Shown piece after piece: positions 26,207 to 39,534 of a DNA stretch of 62,500 nt. The notes beneath the pieces were generated by a model. That model did no database searches, was not told the DNA's origin, and worked only from the letters and a program-made list of their open reading frames with translations. The position numbers and the translations under genes are program-made. The stretch lies in the NCBI RefSeq assembly GCF_037975245.1, contig NC_092581.1, forward strand, positions 15,514,803-15,577,302, given 5' to 3'. The first letter of the stretch is position 1, and each line of letters starts with the position of its first letter. The DNA is from Apostichopus japonicus (Eukaryota; Echinodermata; Holothuroidea; Aspidochirotida; Stichopodidae).

Positions 26207-27819
26207 TCATGTACTGTAACATATGTGGGTTTAATTATGGTATATCATTGTTGTGACTTAACAACAACAAAAACTTCACAGGAACTACTTTGTGTAGAGG
26301 GTTATGGATAAAGTCTATAATAAAAATGAAACCACAATGAATGTCCCGCTTGATTACTTCCACCTTAATGATTGCTGGCTGCGACTTCATTCACTAACAC
26401 AAACTTACTCCCCTGCAATTTGCCACTTTTAGCGAGAGCAAAAGCTTCATTGACTGAGTTTTCTGAAATTTTTGAACCTAATTCGAACAGATATTAAGGT
26501 AAATGAGGTAAAACGATGTCGAAGGTAATGAGAAAAACATTAAAATCTCTTAATTAATGTAAAAATTCTCCTGTAAATATCCACATTAATGTATACCAAC
26601 ACTGGTTGTCAGAAATCTTGAAAACCGACATCTACTCATTTATTTCTGAAATATTAAATAGCGCCACAACATATCCAAGACGACCTAATGGAAACTTTCG
26701 AAGTTTGCATTAGAATAAACATGTAAACTTATGACGATGTTTTACATTCGATTAATTTATACTACATTACAAATAATAACTGTATTTGTTTATTATATGT
26801 TATGATGTAACACTGAAGGAGTTTATGATCAAATGCAATGTCCTTCTTATTAGGTTAATATTTTAAGCTCGTTTCAATATTAAATCTATATCTATAAGCC
26901 TACGAATATTATCTCGTTTTTATTTCGTTTTCACTTGTATTGTTAGACATTTATATAAATAGATTGACGACTTGAAGAGAAACAAATGAATATTTGTTCG
27001 TCTTTGTTTTGTGTTTTTGCGTTATTTAAAAATATATCGCCGATATTGAACCAAATCTATATATTTTATCAATATAGAAATCTTAATAACAATTTGGTTA
27101 GGATATTTACGGAGGATGCCAAAATAATAGTGATGGCGCTCGTCTGTTTTGTCTAAACTGAAATTTCCTCCTCCTCCAAAATGGGTACGAAAACCGCCTA
27201 CTACTATAGGATGCACTCTCAAGCATGTGACGTCACGATCGAGAGTGCGCATTAGTACCTTTGTAACAGTTTAATGTACGAATCTTAAAATAAAGTAGGT
27301 CGGTGCAAAGTGCACGCATTAATACCGGATTCATGTCTATCCATGAAATCCAGGTTTTTTAGTAACTCGCTCGATTTATGACTTCAAGTCGTGCTATTTC
27401 ATCCAATTGCATGGAAGGTATTTGTTTTGCTAGGGGTTTGGTACATAAATTTTATTGGCTGTATACGTAAACGAATCTCCAATGCCAATAGTAAGAAAAA
27501 TACTTTCGTCGAAGCATGAAGGGACACATGAGGTTAGTGAATGTATATTTTAAATGGTAGGTCAGTTAATTCGTATAAACCTTGGACTTATAAACGCCAA
27601 AATGTTTTACGAGACAAGATAAATCATTCCCTCCCTGTGTTTGGTATATAGCTTCGCATAATAGAGATTTCAGGTTGGAGCCAGCGATCCGGACTTGTGA
27701 TTCTCTGTTCAAAATGCGATATCCTTATCCCCTGCTTACTGGGTGTAGTTACGATATCGACTATATACGGTATGTATTATCTAATATAGTACAGATCGTT
27801 TGAAAAAATATGCCTAAGT
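26207..27819. other. No gene recognised
   Basis: Unique AT-rich sequence. One CRE palindrome at 27228-27235. Confidence 0.5.
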
Positions 27820-28159
27820 CAGGGGTTGGGCAACCTTTTCGGATGAATGGGCCAGATATAAGGAGTGAAAAACTTGACTGGGCTTCAACTAACCAACGAC
27901 CTGCTGTTGATTTCAAACTTTTGGTTCCGAGGACTTTCAAGCAATGGGTGTGTGTACTTAATCTGTATTCACAAAAACATAATGTCAATACAGTACAGTT
28001 GATAATAAATGGGGATAATAGGCCTACCTGACAGCATCATTAGTGCCGATAAATTCTAAGCAGCTAGCTCGTTTTTTTGTGATGATGACATCTCGAGGGC
28101 CGCAAAAAAATCACTGGCGGGCCGCATGTGGCCCGCGGGCCGTAGGTTGCACACCCCTG
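27820..28159. mobile_element. hAT-type MITE
   Basis: The left end CAGGGGTTGGGCAACCT and the right end (reverse complement CAGGGGTGTGCAACCT) are near-identical terminal inverted repeats of the CAGGGG...CAACC type typical of hAT elements, with the GGCCCGCGGGCC interior common in that group. The flanks gcctaagt (27812-27819) and gcctaaac (28160-28167) match at six of eight bases, fitting a decayed 8-bp target duplication. At 340 bp with no transposase frame it is non-autonomous. Confidence 0.8.
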
Positions 28160-28495
28160 GCCTAAACGATACCGCGATATTTTTTATCCGACGATGAAGA
28201 ACACAAACAAGATATTGGAAACATAATCCGACATGTTTAGAATTTAAATCACGCCATGAATGACAGATTCTTCTAGCACTGAAAATGAAAAATATTCATT
28301 TTTAATCTGCCGGGGTCGTAAGTAAGCTGGCGTCATCATTTCGTTTGAACTTGTTTGAAGTCTTAGTTTGACTGAAGTGATGCTTCTTCTGTTTCCTGCA
28401 AGTTTGGTTGGAAAATTGAATGCCAGAAGGGGTAAAAAAGTAAAATAAAGAAAAAATAAATAGTCAAATAGGTGTTCTCTTGACCCAGATTAATG

Positions 28496-28660
28496 TATGG
28501 TACTCGAAATCGTACTCAAGGTAGTTTCGAAAATTTAGCATATACATATATACTAGTGCAAAATTACAATATTGGTACACACGTTAAGAGTATTGTACTT
28601 AGTGTACTCATTGTACTTATATTATACTGCACTCGTACAAAAAGTCTGGAAGTTTTATCG
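28496..28660. repeat. GTACTC/GTACTT motif cluster
   Basis: GTACTC occurs near 28500, 28513 and 28605, with GTACTT and CTCGTAC variants between, in the opposite orientation to the GAGTAC cluster at 58124-58314. Probably a decayed short-unit repeat. Confidence 0.4.
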
Positions 28661-29583
28661 TGTATGCAGAACAGATCTTTCTTATGATCATCTTTATGAC
28701 TTGGTAAAGTGCTTAAATATAACATTTTTAATATCTCAATATCATAAATTTCTATTGCTTATGAAAGTCAAAGATGTTGTGTCGGTCCCGGGACAACCTA
28801 ACAAACTTATAGGAAATTTCATTGACAACACTAACGCAAATGGTCCGTTTAAACGGTTAACGTAATGTATTGTGATTTATTATCAAGAAAGTGTTCACTA
28901 AGAAACCTTGGTAGATGTTACATAACACATACCATACCATTCAAATTAAGGTATGCATAAATAAACATATATCAAACTATATCGTGGACAGATTATTTGG
29001 TGGCGCTAAGTAACTATCCAATAAAAAAGACCGGGTTTTTTTTAGGGGGAGGGGAGGGGGAGCGAGGGGGAGGGGCAAAGATCTGACAGTTTCATCATGT
29101 TTATAAATGACAATGCCACCCTTTGCCGTCACAGCTCACGGTCGTCCACAACTTTCATAAACATCTCTTTACCTAGACACAACTACTTCAATTGATTTTT
29201 CGCTACCGTATGTGTGTGTTTGTGTATATGGAGTCGGACTATCTATAAACGTAATGCCGTTGCTCAGAATTCATACATGGCAATTAGTCTCTTCCGTACT
29301 TGAAATTTTTCCATTGTTTTAATTAACAGTCATTAACACATCATCACCGTAACCCTTCTGCTATCTGATCAACTGTCCACCTTTACAGCCAAAAATATTA
29401 AACCTTGTCAATTCGCAAACCCCAGTTTGACGGCGATGATAAAATTCTCCGAATCTAAAATAAACGGCGGTAATTAATCCTTACCCTAACGACTTGATTT
29501 TTATGACAAAGGAATTCGAGCACCGTGACAACTAACGGTCACGTTAAAGCTCTGTTCCAAGTATAAATAATCAACCGGTACCC
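28661..29583. other. No gene; G-rich patch
   Basis: Contains a potential G-quadruplex patch at about 29045-29078 (gggga repeats). Confidence 0.45.
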
Positions 29584-30010
29584 TTACTACTAATGACGGA
29601 GGCATGAGGAGAGGGATGTATATGGAAGGAGCAGCAGGGAGAGATGATCGGAGGGAGAGGGAGAGGGGAAGGAACGGAAGGAAGGAGGGGGGCTCGGATG
29701 TATAAAGAACAGGGAGGAGAGGTAGGGGGGGGGGGTCAGGGGTAAGAAGTATGGAACAGAATGACATGATGATAAATAGAGGAGATTAAGAATGATGTAA
29801 CTCGAAGAGGGAGGCTATAAAGGTGTGGAATCTGACTAAGAAGAAAGATGGGGTGGGAGAAGGAAGATTGGATGAGAGAGATGGAATGAAGGGTGAAAAG
29901 AGAGTGGAAGGGAAGCGAGAGAGAGAGAGGATGACGAGGGGGGGGGGTAGACGGGACGGAGGAAGGTTTGGAGGGGAGTTTGATGAAGAGGAGAGAGGAA
30001 CGAAGGATAC
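29584..30010 (+). repeat. Long polypurine-biased tract
   Basis: About 430 bp with strong G+A bias on the plus strand (GGGAGA, GAGAGAGAG and G tracts at 29727 and 29939). The open frames across it are low-complexity by-products of the bias. Confidence 0.6.
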
Positions 30011-30208
30011 AGGAATGGATATTATGGAGCAGATAGTTTAAAACCCGATCATTATCTCCCGGAGAATATCGATGTAGTGTATAGATTTATTGTTTTTAAT
30101 CCTGGTAGTATCACCCCTCCCTTCAACATCCCACCCTCCCCGAATGCCTGAGCCGTGCGGTTAAATACACTGTAAGCAGAACTGCTCAGATGGTGCGTAT
30201 GTAGGCCT

Positions 30209-30225
30209 ATATATATATATTTATA

Positions 30226-30285
<60 letters not shown>
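30209..30285. repeat. (TA)n microsatellite
   Basis: About 75 bp of TA with two TTTA interruptions near its start. Confidence 0.9.
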
Positions 30286-30286
<1 letters not shown>

Positions 30287-31392
30287 GTGGTATGTAGCCT
30301 ATATAACGGGAGCGTCGGTTACTACCCTTTAAAACAACGACATTGAACACAGATAGCATAACTATATATATAACAATCGTGTTTGTAAATTCATTTGAAA
30401 TTAAGTCAATACATACCGTTGCTTTAACATTTATTTCGTTCAATGGAATTCGTTAGTTGACATCAAGTGGTATAAAAATAAAACAGTTTTCCATACATCT
30501 CTTGTTTGTTTTCGTTAGCGTATAAGTGTTCTAGTTTTTAAGTATACAACAAGAGTGCATAAAATTAATCACAAGTCGGAAGCATAGTGAAGGGGGGCGA
30601 TGGGGGGGGGGGCTGGCGGGGTCTACCTCGGTTTTATGTATAAGATTTTAAAGATATTTTAAAATGTTTGATTTACAATATCACACAAGCAACGTTTTGT
30701 TTAGACAGCAACAGGAAAAGAGCCTTTAGAGAGTAGGTGTATAAAACAATGGTTTAACCAATGAGGTCCGAGAAAGGGTAGAAGCCCCGGTATATACATA
30801 CACACTGGGCAAGTTGTCACTTCCTACGCAGAGCAACATGTTATCGCTGTATCTTATGAGGGACAACTGTATACCTGGGAATAATTATTCGAAAATGTAG
30901 GCATTAACATGTATATGTAAGCCTATGAATAATATTTACACAATCAAGGTACGAAATGTCTTATTTAGCGTGAATTTGGTTGTGTCTGGGAGGGCGAGCC
31001 GATAACAGAACCATACGACGAACGGAAAATATACGGGGATTCCCCGTTTCCCGGAATTTCTTTTCAAAAACTAATTAATTTTTTATCCACTGTTAATTAT
31101 TATTTTTATTAAACGGAAAAAGTAATAATAGTTATTTCTGTTGGAGTTTCTTTCTCTTTTTTATTCTATTAAAAACTGAATCCTTAGAATTATAAACGGA
31201 TAAGTATCTGCGGTTAGATATTTCTTTGTCAGCCCAAACGGGTTCAAACAGACTAGCCTACTTGTTAGTTATGGCAAAACACACTTGAACTCCCAACAGT
31301 TCATCCGTAACGACATACACCACTCTGCAATAGATAATACTGCATTACGCGACACTTGATCTTATCTGTCCAGTTATATATACAAGTCTTCC
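30286..31392. other. Nothing recognised
   Basis: Unique sequence with a G tract at 30603-30612. Confidence 0.5.
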
Positions 31393-31505
<113 letters not shown>

Positions 31506-31519
31506 TATGCTTGATTTTA

Positions 31520-31680
31520 CTGGTTTCAAACCTCTGGACATAACAGCAGAGTCCGTATAGCATGCTGTTTTGTATGATAGGGTAACATAAAGCGGGAGGC
31601 CCAGGTTCGAACACCGCTTACCCGGGGATTGGAAATCTGTTTTAGACTTTCCGACTAATGACCGTTTTAAAACAGCCATT
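31520..31680 (+). mobile_element. Diverged tRNA-derived SINE
   Basis: The leader actggtttcaaacctctgga and the later string agcgggaggcccaggttcga, followed by acaccgc, align with the 2961-type SINE leader and T arm. Box A is destroyed and the body has decayed. Like copy 1, it sits immediately after a TA array. Confidence 0.55.
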
Positions 31681-33173
31681 GAATCAGTACAGTTCTGTCA
31701 TTCAATAAATCAATGTTATGACGGTGCAAATACTTGTCCAACAAGTATAATGGGAGAAAGGAAGACCCTGAATATTGACTATGATTCCAGTGGTTACTTC
31801 CCTCAAACCGCATATTAATGTCAATATTTTGTCATTAGCCAATGAATAACAACGCATAATTAGGCAATAAATTACGTCTATAGTATCTCTACATGCAAGG
31901 TTTTGCTAAACAACTTTTAATTACACGTTTGGGTTCAAAGGGGGAGAGGTGTATATCCCTACACACAGGAACAAATATAGCCAACTTTTCCGAAGGGAAC
32001 ACATTGGTTGACAAGACGATATACCTCAAAGGGTCTAGCTGTACAATGTTGTACTCAATCTGCTGTCAGCAAATGTTGTACCTATACCCCATTGGCACTA
32101 ATGAAAACAAAATTACATAACATGCGCGCCCAGTGTTCATAAATGTTGAATTAAATTATCCTATCGCAAGTAAAATATATATGCAAACTTGACAAGTTAT
32201 ATACACATGACATGAACATTACTGTTCTACGATACTCCACGATCCACACAAATAAGTTTTCGAAAACCTTCTCGAGGCGGGCGGATAATTCGTCCACGGG
32301 CCGCACTTTGCCTATACACGTGACCTAAAGAAATGCATGTATTTCGCATGAATTTCAGACAATCGTAAACAACATTCATAGGGCAAAACATAACGTTGTA
32401 AGGTCACACGCTTGAACACACGGCCGTTGCTATTTATTCTACACCGCAAACTAACAGCGTATATTGTTGGGTTCATTGATGCATATATATATATACTAAA
32501 CATTGATTACAATTTTTGTGTAATACAATGACATATACCATGCTTATATTAAGCTGCCCATATCCTTATGAAGTAAATGCACTTTTAAAAAAGCCAGGAA
32601 ATATGATAATGTATCATTTCTTGGACTAAGTCCAAACGTCGACAGCTTTAAACATCACCGACCCCCTCCTCTCCCCCTCCCATCCTGTCCCCTTGTTCGC
32701 CCATTTTACCCCATTGCTTGCACCCTTGCCCATACTCTCAACTAAATGATATCGTCCCTTTGAAGAGATAAAAAAATTCATAAAGTTGCAATAGGATTAC
32801 ATGTATCATTTATTTTTACTTAATATAATTTGGAAAGTCTATAATCGAGAACAAAGAAAAGAATTTCAAACTCCCAAAAATATAATTTTAGACGAAAAAT
32901 GGTTCATTCTGATGGGTTATTGAGACTATAAATTCCGTAATTAATCTGTTAACTAGGTCTACCCTAGAGGTTGTGCTACTCTAACTCATTTTCATTTGTT
33001 GTATCAAGTTGAAAGGGGGAAGTATACACCCCCTTTATCCACACCCCCCCCCTATACCCATGGTACTGAAGGTGTGTCTCTACGCAACGCTACAGAATAA
33101 TTTCAAGCGCTCCACCCTACAGTGCGCGTGACACCATCAGTTTCATTTGAGAGTATAATGTTGTACTACTCAC
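31681..33173. other. No gene recognised
   Basis: Unique sequence. A short GC-rich stretch at 32275-32325 (gggccgcactttgcc) faintly resembles the hAT MITE right end but is too short to call. Confidence 0.45.
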
Positions 33174-33199
33174 CTTGCAGTTTCATTTGAAGACGCCAT
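33174..33199 (-). CDS. Candidate first coding exon, alternative to 17.2 kb
   Basis: Minus strand: an ATG at 33199 in good context (aagaaaATGGCG) encodes MASSNETA plus two bases, then a strong donor AAG|GTGAGTAG (GT at 33173-33172). The same frame stays open upstream to an ATG at 33430, so the coding part could be longer, but MASSNETA is a typical start. AAAATGGCG also fits the YY1-type element often placed over start codons. The donor is phase 2, and joining to the left-edge exon gives AGA (Arg) then MPELEPKK in frame. The alternative is a chance ATG-donor pair; several such pairs exist here. Confidence 0.3.
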
Positions 33200-33430
33200 T
33201 TTCTTAAAATCTTCGACGTTGGTCAATGAGAATCCCTCCCCAAAAGTTAAAACGAATTGGTCACAGAATTTTACAAAAATGAAAACCGACTTGGAAGCAA
33301 ACACATGAAGCGAGGAGAAAATGACACCCCCAATAATGGTTAAAAACTTTTCTGATCTAGAAACAGGGTAGTAGCAAATATAAACTGAAGTGAGCTTTGA
33401 AGCACGTATGACACTTTTAAGAATTGACAT

Positions 33431-36400
33431 TGGTATTTAAGCAAAGAAGGGAGAAACAAATTAGCAAACACACCCACTTATTGTTTGTCCCCTTCTGTTT
33501 AGTTCAAATAAAAAAATTGTTGGATATTGTCTCCATTACTTCTCAATTTAACCTTACGGCCATCATGACCTGGTTGTATTCCACCAACAACAAAAAAAGT
33601 CATAACGTCGCTCATTTACCCAACTACAACTGCAAACTGCTTCATTGTTATCATCTACCCTTGCAATGTAAACAAAGCAAGAAAAGAAGGTAACAATAAA
33701 TAGAAAGAAAAAAAAAGAACATTACTGCACCTTATCACCAAAACAGCATACAGAAGTCTTAGGGTAAAAATGAATGAATATATATCTAGGCTTACAATTC
33801 TATACGGTATTTACGGTATAGGCCAATAACTACACGCGAAAAGTCTCCCTATTATGTACGCGATGTTCACTTGGTTTATTTTTACTTTTATTGCTATACG
33901 GTTATTGATTGGCTACCTTCCTTCCCGCGCTCAATATTATGTTCAACAATTCTATTCTGCGCAGATGTTTGCAAATATTATTGGCAACCTGTGCCAAAAC
34001 AAATTTTGGGCGCTCATCTCTCGATTGCTTGGGTATCATGAATCCACTACGGGCATTAGAAGTCCATCGGTGTCAGCCCAGATTTTATTTCTGAAATTAC
34101 CTTCATTGACATTGTGGGGTGTTTAAATTGACAAATAATTGTCTGAATGAGCTCACGTGCTAAGACAAGTAAGAGGCTGCCAGCAAAGTTCAAAGGATGA
34201 ATGACCATTACTAGCTATTCGGGGGCGTTACTGATGTCATATGAAATAAGAACTAAGGGGGTGGAGATGGGGATAGGGTAAGGTGGTGGCGGGTTTGAGC
34301 TTGGGCTTGGGTTTGGGCTTTGGGGTGAGGGATTGATTTCGCAAAATTCTTCATTCCATACAATAAACATAGAAAATTTGTTCTATGGCTCATTCTAGTA
34401 CAGAATTCCTTAGGTCAAAAACTACTCACACAACTATTGAGTATATTAGAGCCTAACTGCAATGTTACAACGACTACGTAAACCTCCTCACCACCCCCCC
34501 CCCCCCCTACCATCGGACCCAAGCCCGAAGTTTGTGTATATATATGGAGAGATTAACACAACCATAGCTGTAAAATACGAATATATACAAATACAACACA
34601 CAGGTTACAGTGATGTAACTAGTTATGAACATGCGGTGTTGCTAGTATATTTTGATTGTGGTTAAACTTAACATCGCTCCCGACCGATTAGTCATGTGAT
34701 ATTTGGACATAATTACATAACCATCTATCAATCTTATCAGGAGAGATATAGCTTTAATCACATTTGAGAACGCATGGAGGATCTGGCCACGAAAGGGCGA
34801 TCAAGATCGTAGTTTGGGACGATATCCGATATTCAGGACCAGACACCGCTATACGTGATGGGTAGCATCCTGACCCTGCACGGGCGATCAAATATTTTTC
34901 GAGCAGACGTCCGTTCCGTTGGATCAAGCGACCCGAGATCTCCGGATAATTTAACTCGTCACTTCCACATAAACTGACACAGAAGTAATATCAGACCGTA
35001 CAATGAATTATAAAGCAATCATCGTGACCAGTACGTGATTGTAATGTTTTGCGTTATGTCCTGAAAGGTATAGGCAAGCCCGGGGTCAGCTTTATTTACT
35101 TCTCCGGGTAACAGCAGGATCCTGATTCTCCTTGAGCTTTCAAATGTGAACAAGACCTATACGTGGTCACAAACACTCTAACTTTCAAAGGGTGAGATTT
35201 CTATCTTTTCTTAAACAACATGCAGGATGATCAATCTTTAAAGACTGAAAGTCACCATCTGTTAGTTTTTATTCATTTTTTCCAGTTATATTCGACGGTT
35301 AATACATCACTATATGTGGAGTATAGTAAAAAAAAATCCCTGTTGCTTTCAAAGATTGAGAAGTCCTTTTTCTAGACTCTAGAGTGTCCGTAGGAGGATT
35401 TCTCGTTCGTTGAGGTGTGATTTATAATAAGCTTTATAAGCTTACTTTCTAACCTTTTCCTTTGCTGCCTTTTGCACTTCCCAAATTTATGCACCCCCCT
35501 CAAACTATTGCTTGTTCCCCTCCCCCTGCACATGTCCCATCTGTTTGGAAATTCCTAGACACTGGTGAGGGACTAGAGAGGGACGGGTCTGAGCAGGGTA
35601 AGAGCGCGTGGGGGCGAGTGTGGGAGGTCATTAACTAGTTCGGTATTTTTTTTTCACCATTTGTGACATGCTCCAAAATGACATCAGGCCACTATCAAAA
35701 TATGGCTATGGTAAAAGTTTTTTTTAAACAATGGCACATATTAACCAACACCAAACTTTTTCGGAAACGTTATCAAAACATAATTATGCGCAAGAAATAG
35801 AATCACAAGAACCGGTGATAATTTGCTTTACTATAAATCCACCGGGGTACGGGCGGTAATTCAAACTGATCTATACAACCATGATGGAGAACTAGGTCAA
35901 TGAGTGTAAAATTCATGACCCTCGTGTTTCATATGGGACTTAAAGCCGCAAAGGAGAAACATTAACCCTCTTAAAGTTATAATGTATTTCCGGCAGATAT
36001 AACATTTCTGAAGTTTTAGTGACGAAACTGTATATGAGTCCGTCCGTTTTAATTCACGTCATATCTTTTGCGCACGCTAAGGGACAAAGTTAAACCCCAC
36101 AGCGTCCTCAACTAGGTCAACAAATTAAGCTAACTACTCTTAAACTAGCGGATGATATCTCAGAGGGATCTTTTTTTCATGAAAGTCTATTAAATTTCAA
36201 TGAAATTAATCAGAAGAGTTCTTAATAGTTATTTAGAAAACATTTATACGAAATGATAATCACTTGGGAATTACATTTTTTTTATACTTCAAAGCAAAAA
36301 CACAGAGATGGATTTGTTTTTATGTATGAATTAGTATCCGTGATGCGCATGCCCAGATTAATGCAGGTGTCCAATCACCGTGTCCTGCTGAATATATCGC

Positions 36401-36690
36401 AATGAAGCCTTTTGGGATAGTCACAGAATTTCGACTATTTGAATCAACTTCTCAAAGCAATCCGAAAATGGTAGTATGACTAGTTAAGTTTCATTTCAAA
36501 TAATGATAAAAAAGCTTGGAGAGGTTTGAATGTTTTGCAAGTCGACGAACGTCAGTACTAAGAATTTGCTAACTTTCAAGCATTTTCTGTTGGTGATATA
36601 AACTGATTTGTTTAGTGTTAAATAGAACACTTGTTACGCATTTCTCCGATGTAGCCACTTGTTAAGTACCACATTACGTCAGTCAACATC
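33431..36690. other. No gene recognised
   Basis: Contains a C tract at 34494-34507, a G-rich telomere-like patch at about 34258-34330, and a CpG-richer stretch at 34780-35000 with an open minus-strand frame of 78 codons without ATG. Confidence 0.4.
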
Positions 36691-37030
36691 CCACTTCCGG
36701 AGAGTTTTTCTCACCTTTGACCTCCAATGAAGACTGTAGCAATCTTGCACTCGTTGAAAGGCAGCCAACTGACTAGTATGACAGTTATCACCATTGCACT
36801 TCTATAGATATCGTGCGTACAGAGTTTTCAGGCTATTTACCGATGTTGACCTCACATGACCTTTGACCTCCCCCAAACATATTCGAAAGTTTGTCGATCA
36901 CAAGAGCAATGCAAGAAGCTTACACATATACAAACATTGTCCAAGTAACTCTTCTTGAAATTCAACTTAATTTTGCCACTTCATTCGCTGACCTCGAATG
37001 ACCTTTGAACCTAGCAAAACAGTAGGCAAC
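36691..37030. repeat. Dispersed TGACCTTTGACCTC-type repeat
   Basis: Contains cacctttgacctccaatg, tgacctcacatgacctttga and gacctcgaatgacctttgaa, direct repeats of the nuclear-receptor half-site TGACCT. The number of copies here and at 42.5-43.1 kb points to a decayed repeat family rather than a single response element. Confidence 0.4.
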
Positions 37031-39379
37031 TTGTAACCATTATAGGAAAGCCGGAGTTACGACTGCTGTCAAAATTACCATGTGTGAAGATTCGTGTTTT
37101 CTTTCATTGCATTTTGTTCCAGTCATTTTGGGAAGGCAAGTGGTGTAGAATATACATTCTTTGATAAATGATGACTTTTCAACATTAAATTAAATCTGTG
37201 AAGAATTCCTCAAATAATAGTGATTACCTTAATTAAGACCAGCTTTTCATATACGTTCCGCCATCTTAGTGTGGGAATATTACCAAATAGTATAATATCC
37301 ACTATACATCCAACGTTTTAATCATTAAATGCTATAAACATATGCTATACTGCTAACGTGAACCCCCCTGTTTAGGACATCTTTTTAGATTTTTCAATAC
37401 TTTGATTCACTATATGTTTACTGATGCGTGGAGTTTTACATTTTGCTGATAAACGTTTGTGGTTATTCCAACGTATTGTGCTATTCATCGTGAAGCATTT
37501 ACTTTTAGCAAAAACCAAAAAGTAGGTCTCTTATTGACCTTTTCGTTTTTCGTTGGTCGTATCGTTTTACGTTATGGCCTCATAAAAGGCAACACGGCCG
37601 ATTATTGGTGTAAACACGCGCTGACAAAGCAACTAAGGTGGAGAAACGCAATAATGCGGGGCGAGTTCATCGCTTTGCCTTCAGAGGTCAGAAAACAGAC
37701 CTACTTCTAGTTTAAGCTGATACAAATTCTGTAACCTATTCGGAATAAGATAGGAAATCGGGAGGGCTAGAGTTTCACCAAGAGGCATTTGTTGTTTGAC
37801 TATTCTCAAATAAGGAAGTAAACTATCTGTGTGTTTGCCTCAGTAAGATTTTTTTTCCCTCTGTATATTTTTACAACCGTAATAAACTCATGCAGAGACG
37901 TTCTTTATGTTATCATAAAAGTATAGGATATTAAAAACAAATTAGAAAGTTTACAGCACAGTGACAAAGTTGAATAATTGGTCTTTCTTTCTAAGTACAT
38001 TTAACTCCCACCGAGAGAAAAGAAAAAGAAGAAAGAAAGTCATAACAATATCAGGGGGGTGGGGGGGGGGGTTATAACTGAGTCAACTTTGATACAATAT
38101 AACGTTTTATAAAATATTTAATATCAAGTTTGCCAGCATATTGTCGGTTTTCATTCAATGTGTAAGTTTATGAGTCTTGTTCAATTAATCCTAGTTTGTG
38201 TCTGTCAACTGATCGCTTTTTGAAAAGCAAGAACGTAATTTGGTTGGTTCCTACCGATCGTGTGGTGTTAAGAACAAGTTCATAAAACCTACTCAAGTAA
38301 AACGGAATGTACACTTTTTGCATCGAATATGTACCTCGTGAATCGTGGATTGATTGATTGATTGATAAAGCAACGTAGTTTGAATTCCAAAACATTTAAG
38401 TCGACCATAAGAAGGGGGGGGTGGGGTGCCTGCAGGGATAAAACAAAAGGAAATTTAGACATTAAATGATGTATTCACGGTTTATCTACTTTTAAATTTT
38501 ATCTGTTAGGTTAAATTCTATCTGTGAGGTTGAAGCAAAACCGTGGAGGGGGGGGGGGGCGGAGGGGATATAGAACCCCACACACCGCTGGATCCGCTCG
38601 CTGGGAATAAATGCTAGACAAAATCAAATAATGGTCACTTATTATCAAAAGGTCTTTAAGTTCTTTAAAGCCACCTCTGAATTCATTTTCATCATTGGTA
38701 CATGTTATTGCCTAATATTACACTCCTCAATAACCTTCACAACATTGCCATATTTTATAAGTCGTAGTTAAAAAAAATTTCCCCGTCCTGCTAACATAGA
38801 AGCCCAAAAAAGTACATTGTCGAATCTTTAAAAGGTCATCAGTTGTTGGCTTCAAATTTTAGCGAGCTAAAAAAAAAAAAAAAAATTACTTGAAGTTATC
38901 AAAAGTACTCTCCAGACGGTTCTGATTCTTCGAATTATTCCCAGGCCATTTTGTTTTTTGTGGAAAATATTAAAAATAAAAGATTAAAATTAATGTCATT
39001 ATTTATAATTATGTTTACAGTGGCAGGAAAAATGCTCGTTGAGCATGGGTGACCATTATCTGACTTTTCTAGCATTTTTTTTAATGTTAATTTGATCGGC
39101 TCTCCAAAGAATTGCTTAAACCATGACGTAATCTATACTACAAATTCAATATGCTACTTAAATGGATTCGCAAGCTAAAATCAGATAATGGCCTATGTAG
39201 ATGTTATTGAACTGTAGAAGAATATAATGAATAGTTGTTTGCTTTTAACGGTTTTTTCCCCCATTATTTATATCATTACGAAGGAAAAGGACAACGATTT
39301 GTGAGTTAAGATCGCAATAAGATAAGAGAGAGCGGGAGGAGGGGGGGGGGGGGGGGGAGCTGTTTGTGAAGCGATGTAA
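37031..39379. other. No gene recognised; poly-G tracts
   Basis: Contains long G tracts near 38059, 38549 and 39341 (17 G, the longest in the window). A YY1-like AAGATGGCGG lies on the minus strand at 37267-37258. Confidence 0.45.
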
Positions 39380-39534
39380 AGTTTTTTTTAAATTAGTGCT
39401 TTGGCCTAAAATATTTTCTTTGAAATTCGCTTTATTTTTAGAACTAATTTGAAGTTTTTTTTTTTTAAATTAGTACTTTGGCCTAAAATATTTTTTTTTA
39501 AATTCGCTTTATTTTTAGAACTAATTTGAACTTC
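39380..39534. repeat. Tandem duplication, period 77 bp
   Basis: Two copies of aaattagtRctttggcctaa ... gctttatttttagaactaa, starting 77 bp apart (39391 and 39468), nearly identical apart from T-run length. Confidence 0.85.
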
